A stretch of DNA of 41,290 bases from Rhodopirellula sp. (GTDB taxonomy: Bacteria; Planctomycetota; Planctomycetia; Planctomycetales; Planctomycetaceae): positions 1 through 41,290 of the forward strand of contig JABMPE010000353.1 in NCBI GenBank assembly GCA_013203845.1. The letters are read 5' to 3'. The notes below the pieces were generated by a model. It ran no database searches. It was not told the DNA's origin and saw only the letters and a program-made list of their open reading frames with translations. Both the position numbers and the translations under genes were made by a program. Of the stretch, positions 33,188 to 41,290 are shown one piece after another (within the stretch, counting starts at the first letter, position 1; each line of letters opens with the position of its first letter).

Positions 33188-36100
33188 ATGAAGCTATCCG
33201 TCATTGCTGCTCTCGCCGGTGTTCTATCGGGCATTTTGTTTTCAGGTGCAGGCTCCGCTTTCGCTCAGACGCCCCAGCCGGTTGACGACGTCAGTGTGGA
33301 AGCCAGTCGTCTGGAAGGCGAAGTCGGTAAGTACCGCGACATCTCGCCGGAAGCGGGCGAAGCGTTGCACCAACTGACGGTTCTCTACCACAAGCACGGT
33401 CGAGTGTTCGGGCTGGTGCGGGCAGCTCACCGGTTTGTCGCCGCTCATTCAACTGACCCGCGTCATCCCGATGTCATGCTGAAGTTGATGGATGGACTTG
33501 AAGCGCTATCCCGTTACGAAGAGTTCACCGTCATCGCCCGACAGTTTCTGACGCGATATCCAAAAGCAGATCACTGCGCCGATGTTGAAGAACGACTCGC
33601 CTACTCGCTGGAGAAGCTCGACGAAAAGCTGCCGGCAGCTTTGGCGTACCAAACGCGGTGGAAGCGTGACATGACCCCGACCGGGCGCGAGTTCGGCGTG
33701 AAGGCATGTTTCCTGTTTGCTCAAGTGGGCACCCCCGGAGTCATCCAGGAATCGGAACTCGCCGAGGAGATGTTCGACAAACTGCCGAAAGATGAGTTTG
33801 CACGGCACATCGGACTGCGGTCTTACTATGAATGGCGACGCATCGGACAATGGGCGAAGGCCAGCGTTGTCGGCAACAAACTGCTGAAGTCTGGACTTCT
33901 CAAGGATCCGGAAGAGCGTCGCGAAGTGCTGCGGACCATGTCTGAAAACTATCGCTACCTGGGTCAGCATTCCAACGCGGTGGAAGTGCTCAAACAGGTA
34001 CGGGCGATTCGCGATGACCAGTTCGCTTTGTACTACCATATTCAGGCACTGTACGACTCGGCGGCTCCGTCGGCACAGATGGAACCGCTCGTCAAGGAGT
34101 ACCTCAACAAGCACCCCGATCGTGAAGATCGGTACGAACGCATCGCGCTGCTTGGCCTGTCGTGGAATCGCGAAAAGAACCCGGAGCGAGCGCTGAAGCT
34201 ATTCCGTTCGTTGCTGGGAGTTTCGCCAGCCACGCATTCGGTATCGTCGTACTTCATCCAGCTCAATGGTACCGAGCCTGAAAAATTAAAAGATACGGAA
34301 GCGGCGCTGAAGCAGGCCATCATCGATTGCGAAAAGAATAACCCGACGCAGGTCTGGCGGTTGCGATACGACCTCGCATTTTCGCTCTACCGAGATCGAA
34401 TGCAGGATCTCTCAAAAGCGAAGGCCGTCCTTCGGGAGATGCTCGAAAAATCGCCAACCAATGACGGACACACTCACAATGCAATTTCGTGGCTCTTCAC
34501 CGTCGCCGAAACTGACCAGGAGTTTCACGCGGACGTTGATCGTGTTCTGAAGGTTCGCCGTAACTATCCCCATTGGGCGAGTCTGCGGACCTACCCGGCA
34601 AGCTGGATCAAAAGTTACCGCAAACACGCCACCCTGGGGGACCGTGCTGCTTATCTGGTCACAAAACTTTCACAGGCTGACAACGATCCGGTCATGCAGA
34701 TTGTTGCCGGTATTCGACAGGGAGCCTCAGAAGCTCGTGAAGCCCGCATTCGTGAACAGCTGGCCAAACCGGAAATCTTCAACACATTCAATGAAGAGAC
34801 GAAACGCTGGGTTCTGTACGATCTTGGTTACTACTACCAGCACTACTCACCCGCTGCTGAGAGATCGAAAGCCGCCGATTACTGGGCTCGTCTGGCTCAG
34901 ATGTTCCCCACGGAATTTGACTATCGATTCCGGTATCTGCAGGTGGCCACCGATTACGGCCAACCGGAAGTGGCCAAAGAGGCCGCGCGTCTGATGTTGT
35001 CGTTCGAACCCGATCGGAGCTACCCGGACGTCTGGCGGCGCATCGCGATTGCCGCGGATAAAAATGAAGACGCAGACCTTGTTCGCAAAGCCGTCGAGTA
35101 CGCCAGGAAGACTCACGCGAAGTTCAGTCCTGATTTCCAGTACTGGACAAGTCTGGGTGACTCACTTCAACGGCGAGAACTGGTTGACGAAGCGGATGCT
35201 GTCTGGAAGCACGTTGTTGATTCAGGTTCCAGCCACTACGAAGTCCGCGAGTCAGCATCGCGACTGTTCCAGAAGATCGAAGCCCCGCAGCAGAAGATCG
35301 CTTTCTCGAAGAAACTCTTCGCTGCAGACACTGACTATCACGGTCGCTATGCGGGCTGGCTGGCAGATGTACAGATTCGCGAGGGAGATCTTGCCGGTTT
35401 CGAAGCAACCCTGAGAGAGACCTCGAAACGCCGGCTGAATCGTCCGTTCCGAAACTGGGATATGGATATCTACGCCTTGCACTACATGCTGACCAATTTC
35501 CGGTCGAGCCATGTTGACTACCGGCTGAAAGCAGAAGAGGAGAACTCTCCAGCCTCGATTCTGAAAGTTGCCACCGTCATTCGAGACGTTAATTACGACT
35601 GGCCGTCAGCTCAGGGACAGCTGGTGTTACTTGAGGCAGAAGCACCCGACGCACGAACGGCGATGGAAAGACATCTGGCGTGGCAGCGTGTGACGCGAAC
35701 GGTCCATCCGGACTCGACTCGCTGGGACTATCTGATGCCGTTCGCTCAACAGGCGATACTGCGGAACGACTACGCCGTGGGCGCGACGCTGCTGACTGGC
35801 ATGCTCGAAAACATCACCAGTGCTACCGACAGCCGCAAGGACGCTGGCCGGGCCATGGTCGGCCAGTGTTACACACGACTTGGAACAGTCGGCTTGACGA
35901 TTGATGAAAACTCGCCGATCGCTCCGCTGCTGCAGGCGGCGCTGTATCTGCGGCTCGGTGACGAACGGCTGGCGATGGAGACTTACCTCGACAACGCAGC
36001 ATTGTTCGACAAGCATCGCGATGAAGTGCCGGTCGACCTGACGACGTTTGTCTGTGACAGTCTCATGGCCGCCAGCGGTGACGAGAATCACAACAAAGTC

Positions 36101-39100
36101 GAAGACATCGTGCGCAGCTGGCTCGTCAAGAACAGCGAGTCAAAGACCGTTGAGGAAGAACTGAAAGCGCAGATGCAGTTTCTGCTGGCGAAGAATTACT
36201 ACGGTGGCAAAAGGTACGACGTTGCCCGCAGCGAGTTTCAGACGGTGATCAATAGGTATCCCGAAACGTCGTTCGCCGTTGAAGCTGAATTCGGCATCGG
36301 CGAAACATTTATGGCTCAGAAGGTCTATGACCAGGCAGAGAAGGTCTTTGAAAAACTCGCCGGCAGTCAGGATACGGATATCATCGTCCGAGCGGAGTTC
36401 CTTCGAGGAATGCTCGCACACCGTCGCGGTGACAACGACGAAGCCCGCGACATCTTCCGTTCAGTGCTGGAGCGGGTTCCGAATATTGAACTCGCGAACA
36501 AAGCTCTTTTCAATCTGTCAGAAGTGTACGGCGATGAAGAACGCTACATGGATCAGCTTCAACTGCTGATGACAGTCGGGCGGCTTGGCCGAGTCAGCAA
36601 ACGGCTGCATGCTCCAGGACTTCCGTTGTCGATCGTCGTTCAGGACAGCGATCTGGGAATCAGCCGCGGGCACAATCGAATTCCGGTCATTGTCCGGACC
36701 ATTCCTGGCGGCGATGAAGAACTCGTTTATCTGACGAGCGGAGGTGCCGGTAAAGGTTTGTTCCGAACGGACATTGATACCGAGCTGGGACCGGCCAACA
36801 AGGGTGACAAAGTTCTGCAGTTGACCGGTAACGACGTAATCCGGTCTGATTATCCGGACGAGTTCAAGTCGGAATTCAAAAGCGTACCGCTGTCGGATGT
36901 CGAAATTCGAATTGCCTCTGACGCTCGGTTCGAAGTCGCGTCGAGTAAAATCATTGACGAAGCCGAAGAGTCGTTCAGTGATCGACTTGAGCGGGAATCA
37001 CGTGAGCGGGAACAGGGCGACACTCGCCAGTCGCAACAGCGGCCTTCCAATCAGATCAAGCCGGGAAACCCGATCTACCTGCGAGTCAAAGACGGTGACC
37101 GCGATCTTTCGGATATTCAGGATACGGTGGTTGCCAAACTCGTCGCTGATTCAGGTGATCAGGTTCAGGTGACGCTGACTGAAACGGAGCCGCATTCGGG
37201 GATCTTCGAAGGCACCTCGAAGACGGGAGAGCTTCCAGCAGGAGCGCTCGCATCAGACACCGCCATTGATCACAGCCCTCTGATGGCGATCGATAAGTCC
37301 CCGGAAACTTTCTGGCTCAGTGAGCCCGACGGCGCAACACCGAAACTGCTGACCGTCGACATGAAGAATCTCCAGACAGTTTCCCGTGTCAGGATCCACA
37401 CCCCGCGGGCTGATGAGAACAAGCCGGTCCGGGGCGAACTGCAGGCCAGTTACGACGGTGAATTCTGGTATCGAGTCGCGGCCCATCCGCAGATTCCCAA
37501 CGCACCACGCGTCGGCGAAGCCGATTACGGGGCCATGCAGTATCGCGTTTACAAAGAAAACGGAACACGATTTACGTCGTGGCAGCAGATTCTGAATCTC
37601 GCTCAGGGCGAACCATTGAGTCGGGGTGAAGTAACCGACGGCCAGTTGATCTGGCAGAGACCCGAAGACGAAGAAGGCCGTTCGAAATACTACAGCGTTG
37701 TCTGGTTCGGCAAGTTCGTCCAGCCGCGTGCTGGAGCTGTACGTTTTTCGATTCAAGGTTACCGGACCGCACTGGCGGTCAACGATCGCCTGGAGATGGA
37801 ACCGGGAGTCGGAAACCGTACGGCGGACGTCTGGCTTGAAGCAGGGACTCACGACCTAACGATCTTTGCGGCAGCGTTCACGAATACGGCGACGATGTCA
37901 GCACAGCGTGCAAGAGCCGATCTGAATCGCCAACGTGTCGTACTGAGTCCGTTCCTGTCGGGAGACTTCGATCTCTCAGGTGCAAATGAATCAATCGTCG
38001 CCGCAATGAAGCCAGTCGGGGCGTCTGAACCAGCGGCGTCTGCTGACAAAAGCGTGTCAAAGGACGGTGCCGCGACTATCACACTTGATCTGGAGTCCGT
38101 TCAGTTTGAAAAAAATTCCGAGCAGTTCGGAATCCACGAGCAGAACAAGGGCAAGGCTATTGGCAACTGGAAAGATCTGGCGGATGCGGCGTTCTGGGAA
38201 TTCGAGACAGCAACACCGGGCGTCTACGACGTCTGGCTCGAATACTCGCACGCTGGGGGTGGTTCGCAGTTTCGCGTTGAGTTTGGCGATCAGGGTTTCT
38301 CCTCGACCGTATCCAATACCGGCAACTGGACAACGTTCCGTCAGGATCGATTCGGGACGGTTGTCGTGAACGAGGCCGGAAAGGCGAAGCTGGCGATCAG
38401 GCCATTGGTTATTCAAGGTGGGGGCACAATGGACCTTCGCAGTGTCGAGTTGCGGCCAGCCTCTGGTTCACGAGTGATCCTGGCCGACAAGGCCTGGGAA
38501 TTCCGCTTTGCTCCAATCAACGTGCGATTCACCAGGTTCGTTATCAACGAGTACCTCGGTGAAGCAGTCGCAGTAAATCATGTCGAAGTATCGGGCGAAG
38601 ATGTTTTAAAACCATATATCCCCACCGAAACCGATGTGCTGGCGCTGTCTGACAACGACCAGCTGGAAATCGCTGGTGGCGACGTCGTGAAAGCTACCTA
38701 TACCGACGAAGTGACGCAGGCGAATTCGGGTGGAAGTCGTTTGATCGCTGGCCAGCTTCAGGCAACGTACTTCAACGGAACGGTCGCTCCGATTGCGTAT
38801 GACTTTGTACGGGAACGCAATGGTTCGGTGACTCCAGTTCGAAAGCGACTCAAACGCGTTGATCCTGGCGATCGGCTGATCGTTGAGATTACCGACTACG
38901 ACCGTGATCAGAGTGTCACGCGCGACAAGCTTCAATTTCAGGTTTCTGTCAACGACGGCGAACCGGTCACACTGACTGCGACCGAGACCGAAGACAATTC
39001 GGGCGTGTTTACAAAAGAGGTCGACACGGGCACGCAGGCTGAAGGCGATCGCCTGGTCGTGGCAGCGGGTGATCGGGTCAACATTCGATATCTGGATGAA

Positions 39101-40954
39101 CAGAACACGTTTCCGGGGCATTCGGTGCCGCGAGAGTCCGTTGTTTACGTGAGCCACGTGACCGGAGCACGACTTCGAATTCTGGAGTCTCGTGTCATTC
39201 CGGCACGCGACGGGTCCGCACGTCCTCAGCAATTCGTCTATCAGGTGCCTGACGGAGAAACGAAAGTAACGAACGTTGCCTTTGAGGCTCCACTCACGAT
39301 CGAAGTGATTGATCCCGATGCAGCACGCGATAGTCGAAGCGAAGTGATCGCCAAAGTAACCACCAGTGATGGAGCGACCGTTGATGTTCGGTGCGTTGTT
39401 TCGTCGGCGTTTCTGAATATTCCTCGGGAAGAGGCTGAAGAATACGCGTTGGAAGAGGGGCGATTTATCGGTCAGATCGCCATGCAACTGGGTTCCAAAA
39501 GCAGTCCGGTCATTGTTCCGGTGACGGCTGAAATGCCGCGAAACCTGATCGGTGGCGGCAAACTTCAAGGCGACGGCGAAGAAGGCGAAACGTCGGAGTT
39601 TGATGACGGGCTTGTCGTTGCCGTCCTGAACCTTTCAGGAAAAGACAGGATCACCGCAACGTACAACGACGAACGAAAGCCCAAGGGAAGTACGGCCATT
39701 GTCTCCGCCCTGGGTCGGTTGATCTCCAACGGCGAACTGGCGTCGCTTGATCGCAACTACGATGAGCCCGTCGAGCGGTTGCATGTCGGCGAGAAACTGT
39801 TCCTGATGGTCACCGATGCGGATCAGGATTCGTCGGACGAACGCGACACAGTCACGATTCAGGTCACTACTGAGTTTGGTGAAAAGGAAGAATTCCAACT
39901 GGTCGAAACCCTCGCTCACAGCGGCGTGTTTAACGGGTCTTTGACGCTCAAATCCAACAATGCTCCGAAGTCTGGCAATATCGACATGACTGACCCGGCC
40001 ATCGAGTGCTACTTCGGCGACACCATCACAGTGACCTATCTCGACCCCACGGCCAGCACTGAAGAGGGACGACTGGAACGCAACACTCAGTTACCGGTGG
40101 TGATCGGCACGGATGGGCTGATCTCTGCGTTCAGTAAGACATTTAACAACGAAACACTCGCTGTTGAGACGAAATTCCACGTTGCCGAAAGCTACTTCGA
40201 ACTCTTCAAGAGTCACAAGAATCTCGGCCGCAAGGATGAAGAAACGATCGACCTCGCTGCCGGACGTCGTGTGCTGCGTGAGGTCATCGAGGACTTCCCG
40301 GATCCGAAATATCAGCCGCGAATTCTTTATCTGCTTGGACAGTTCGCTCAGGAGCTGGGTGATTCGGATGAGGCCACATCCGCATACGAGCAGATTGTTT
40401 CGCAGTTTCCTGAGCATCCTCTGGCGGCCGATGCACAGTACAAACTCGCTCAGACATACGAGGAAGCTGGGGACTTCGACGAAGCCTTGGAAGCGTACGT
40501 CACGCTCGCGGCGACATATCCAAGAAGTCCACTGATTGCCAACGTCATGATTCGAATCAGTGACCACTTCTATAAAAACGAAGAATTTCCGATCGCCGCT
40601 GAGGTCGGCAAGAAGTTTCTCGAAAAATTCGAAGGTCATCAGTTCGCTTCCCGCATGGCATTCCGAGTCGGTCAGTGCTTCTACAAAGCAGAGAAGTTCA
40701 CGACTGCAGGTGATTCGTTCGATTTGTTTGCGAAGACGTTCCCTGACGACGAACTGGCTGCCGATAGCATGTTCTGGTCTGGAGAAAGTTTTCGCATGGC
40801 CAAAAACGATCGCGAAGCGTTCCGACGCTACAATCGTTGTCGCTGGGACTTCCCAGCCAGCGATGCCGCCAAGTACGCACGCGGTCGGCTGGCTCTTCCG
40901 GAAATGCTTCGCCAGTTCGAAGTGGAAGCCAACGCTGTCGAGAACGATAACTGA
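33188..40954 (+). CDS. Giant exported TPR / beta-domain / TPR protein
   Basis: A 2588-residue protein. The signal peptide ends near SAFAQTP (about residue 26). Residues about 34-1137 form a long TPR solenoid. The centre (about 1140-2300) is beta-rich: modules with DxDxD-like acidic loops, a LxET...[HN]SG[VI]F phrase and a YxDE phrase; a discoidin (F5/8 type C)-like segment at about 1355-1440 (MAIDKSPETFWLSEP...VSRVRIHTP); a PA14-like stretch at about 1500-1565; and a carbohydrate-binding-like stretch at about 1634-1758 (FWEFETATPGVYDVWLEYSHAGG). Residues about 2318-2588 are TPRs again, YbgF-like (ILYLLGQFAQELGDSDEATSAYEQIV). AGGA at 33176-33179 supports the start. Probably a cell-surface or periplasmic scaffold binding glycans or proteins; domain names are by eye only. 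Confidence 0.88.
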   Translation: MKLSVIAALAGVLSGILFSGAGSAFAQTPQPVDDVSVEASRLEGEVGKYRDISPEAGEALHQLTVLYHKHGRVFGLVRAAHRFVAAHSTDPRHPDVMLKLMDGLEALSRYEEFTVIARQFLTRYPKADHCADVEERLAYSLEKLDEKLPAALAYQTRWKRDMTPTGREFGVKACFLFAQVGTPGVIQESELAEEMFDKLPKDEFARHIGLRSYYEWRRIGQWAKASVVGNKLLKSGLLKDPEERREVLRTMSENYRYLGQHSNAVEVLKQVRAIRDDQFALYYHIQALYDSAAPSAQMEPLVKEYLNKHPDREDRYERIALLGLSWNREKNPERALKLFRSLLGVSPATHSVSSYFIQLNGTEPEKLKDTEAALKQAIIDCEKNNPTQVWRLRYDLAFSLYRDRMQDLSKAKAVLREMLEKSPTNDGHTHNAISWLFTVAETDQEFHADVDRVLKVRRNYPHWASLRTYPASWIKSYRKHATLGDRAAYLVTKLSQADNDPVMQIVAGIRQGASEAREARIREQLAKPEIFNTFNEETKRWVLYDLGYYYQHYSPAAERSKAADYWARLAQMFPTEFDYRFRYLQVATDYGQPEVAKEAARLMLSFEPDRSYPDVWRRIAIAADKNEDADLVRKAVEYARKTHAKFSPDFQYWTSLGDSLQRRELVDEADAVWKHVVDSGSSHYEVRESASRLFQKIEAPQQKIAFSKKLFAADTDYHGRYAGWLADVQIREGDLAGFEATLRETSKRRLNRPFRNWDMDIYALHYMLTNFRSSHVDYRLKAEEENSPASILKVATVIRDVNYDWPSAQGQLVLLEAEAPDARTAMERHLAWQRVTRTVHPDSTRWDYLMPFAQQAILRNDYAVGATLLTGMLENITSATDSRKDAGRAMVGQCYTRLGTVGLTIDENSPIAPLLQAALYLRLGDERLAMETYLDNAALFDKHRDEVPVDLTTFVCDSLMAASGDENHNKVEDIVRSWLVKNSESKTVEEELKAQMQFLLAKNYYGGKRYDVARSEFQTVINRYPETSFAVEAEFGIGETFMAQKVYDQAEKVFEKLAGSQDTDIIVRAEFLRGMLAHRRGDNDEARDIFRSVLERVPNIELANKALFNLSEVYGDEERYMDQLQLLMTVGRLGRVSKRLHAPGLPLSIVVQDSDLGISRGHNRIPVIVRTIPGGDEELVYLTSGGAGKGLFRTDIDTELGPANKGDKVLQLTGNDVIRSDYPDEFKSEFKSVPLSDVEIRIASDARFEVASSKIIDEAEESFSDRLERESREREQGDTRQSQQRPSNQIKPGNPIYLRVKDGDRDLSDIQDTVVAKLVADSGDQVQVTLTETEPHSGIFEGTSKTGELPAGALASDTAIDHSPLMAIDKSPETFWLSEPDGATPKLLTVDMKNLQTVSRVRIHTPRADENKPVRGELQASYDGEFWYRVAAHPQIPNAPRVGEADYGAMQYRVYKENGTRFTSWQQILNLAQGEPLSRGEVTDGQLIWQRPEDEEGRSKYYSVVWFGKFVQPRAGAVRFSIQGYRTALAVNDRLEMEPGVGNRTADVWLEAGTHDLTIFAAAFTNTATMSAQRARADLNRQRVVLSPFLSGDFDLSGANESIVAAMKPVGASEPAASADKSVSKDGAATITLDLESVQFEKNSEQFGIHEQNKGKAIGNWKDLADAAFWEFETATPGVYDVWLEYSHAGGGSQFRVEFGDQGFSSTVSNTGNWTTFRQDRFGTVVVNEAGKAKLAIRPLVIQGGGTMDLRSVELRPASGSRVILADKAWEFRFAPINVRFTRFVINEYLGEAVAVNHVEVSGEDVLKPYIPTETDVLALSDNDQLEIAGGDVVKATYTDEVTQANSGGSRLIAGQLQATYFNGTVAPIAYDFVRERNGSVTPVRKRLKRVDPGDRLIVEITDYDRDQSVTRDKLQFQVSVNDGEPVTLTATETEDNSGVFTKEVDTGTQAEGDRLVVAAGDRVNIRYLDEQNTFPGHSVPRESVVYVSHVTGARLRILESRVIPARDGSARPQQFVYQVPDGETKVTNVAFEAPLTIEVIDPDAARDSRSEVIAKVTTSDGATVDVRCVVSSAFLNIPREEAEEYALEEGRFIGQIAMQLGSKSSPVIVPVTAEMPRNLIGGGKLQGDGEEGETSEFDDGLVVAVLNLSGKDRITATYNDERKPKGSTAIVSALGRLISNGELASLDRNYDEPVERLHVGEKLFLMVTDADQDSSDERDTVTIQVTTEFGEKEEFQLVETLAHSGVFNGSLTLKSNNAPKSGNIDMTDPAIECYFGDTITVTYLDPTASTEEGRLERNTQLPVVIGTDGLISAFSKTFNNETLAVETKFHVAESYFELFKSHKNLGRKDEETIDLAAGRRVLREVIEDFPDPKYQPRILYLLGQFAQELGDSDEATSAYEQIVSQFPEHPLAADAQYKLAQTYEEAGDFDEALEAYVTLAATYPRSPLIANVMIRISDHFYKNEEFPIAAEVGKKFLEKFEGHQFASRMAFRVGQCFYKAEKFTTAGDSFDLFAKTFPDDELAADSMFWSGESFRMAKNDREAFRRYNRCRWDFPASDAAKYARGRLALPEMLRQFEVEANAVENDN

Positions 40955-40967
40955 GGTGTCGGCCACT

Positions 40968-40989
40968 TCTGTCTGTCACGACAGACGGA
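40968..40989 (+). other. Hairpin in the spacer after the giant gene
   Basis: GTCTGT (40971-40976) and ACAGAC (40981-40986) are perfect arms around CACG. Three more outer pairs (one G-U) extend the stem to nine. No T-run follows, so partial read-through into the next gene is expected. Confidence 0.45.
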
Positions 40990-41041
40990 CATCATGCGGA
41001 ATAACTTTCAACCATCCTGACCCGCCTACTTTGAGTTTTTC

Positions 41042-41290
41042 ATGTCGTCGATCATTTACCTTGCTTTACTGCTGGGTCAGGCTCCGAATCCCGGCCCTGC
41101 CGATTCGTCCACAAGCACTCCCGTTTCAAACGTCGAGCAAAACGGTGGTGCCCCCACAGCGGCACTCGCTGATGGTGCGGAACCTGCCACCGCTGAATCC
41201 ACTGCCGCTGAATCCACTGCCGCTGAATCCACAGCCGCTGAATCCACTGCAGCAGCATCCACTGCAGAAGAACCCACCGCAGCTGAATCG
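41042..41290 (+). CDS. Start of a secreted-type protein, cut by the window end
   Basis: The first 83 codons of an open frame that continues past the window. MSSIIYLALLLGQAPNPGPADSS looks like a short signal peptide followed by a Pro/Ser/Thr linker, then a low-complexity AES/TAAES tandem repeat. No catalytic or domain motif is within the visible part. The ribosome binding site is weak. The gene starts 87 bases after the giant gene and is probably in the same operon. In planctomycetes I recall ExbB/TolQ-like proton-channel genes with long low-complexity leaders after TPR genes of this kind; this identification is inference only. Confidence 0.6.
   Translation, partial: MSSIIYLALLLGQAPNPGPADSSTSTPVSNVEQNGGAPTAALADGAEPATAESTAAESTAAESTAAESTAAASTAEEPTAAES
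41192..41290 (+). repeat. 15-bp tandem repeat encoding TAAES
   Basis: Units of GCTGAATCCACTGCC start at 41192, 41207, 41222 and 41237 with few changes. Two degenerate units follow at 41252 and 41267, and a partial one at 41282 reaches the window end. All keep the reading frame and encode an Ala/Glu/Ser/Thr linker. Copy number may vary between strains. Confidence 0.9.

Noticed and set aside
38606..39568. 320-codon minus-strand frame, and a similar one at 40091-40966
   Set aside because: Both are antisense to the giant gene, which has consistent domain structure through these regions.

Overview
The window looks like chromosomal DNA of a planctomycete (Planctomycetota). The strongest evidence is the DUF1549/DUF1553 gene with a CxxCH haem motif followed by a Tat-exported DUF1501 gene (26946-30471), a pairing that expanded in this phylum. 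A DUF6655-type lipoprotein, a membrane Ser/Thr kinase, several very large exported TPR/HEAT proteins, moderately high GC and frequent GTG starts agree with this. No species can be assigned from sequence reading alone. There are no rRNA or tRNA genes, no CRISPR array, no phage genes and no transposase.

Layout. 1-5076: hemC (haem synthesis) converges on a sodium:solute symporter, followed by an exported HEAT-repeat protein with a degenerate response-regulator receiver segment. 5703-7987: a small lipoprotein and a HlyD-type periplasmic adaptor. 8048-10813 (minus): an exported protein with duplicated TPR-like units. 11161-18124: four co-directional genes forming an apparent membrane signalling module, namely a membrane-anchored coiled-coil protein, a protein with two degenerate FHA-like domains, a Ser/Thr kinase fused to a polytopic TM2-containing membrane domain, and a membrane protein whose start codon overlaps the kinase stop. 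A 27-bp-stem hairpin lies between the first two genes. 18198-20347 (minus): mogA-type molybdenum cofactor gene, a Uma2-fold protein between repeat-like sequences, and a TerC membrane protein. 20509-23751: an exported HEAT-repeat protein, trmH (tRNA methylation), a possible 67-residue small protein and an exported glutathione-peroxidase-like protein, closed by a clear terminator.

23954-26241 is a textbook tdh-kbl operon converting threonine to glycine and acetyl-CoA through 2-amino-3-ketobutyrate. A 70-residue membrane zinc-ribbon protein converges on it. 26946-30471 holds the DUF1549/DUF1553 and DUF1501 pair with a good sigma-70-like promoter upstream and a hairpin terminator downstream.

30746-41290 is an envelope gene cluster: a 790-residue exported TPR protein, a 2588-residue exported protein arranged as TPR, beta-domains, TPR, and the start of a third gene that runs off the end. 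The first two share a recurring beta-module with a YxDE signature and a [HN]SG[VI]F signature, so they probably act in one cell-surface or periplasmic assembly. This cluster and the kinase/FHA-like module are the two least conventional systems here. Their functions are inferred from architecture only.
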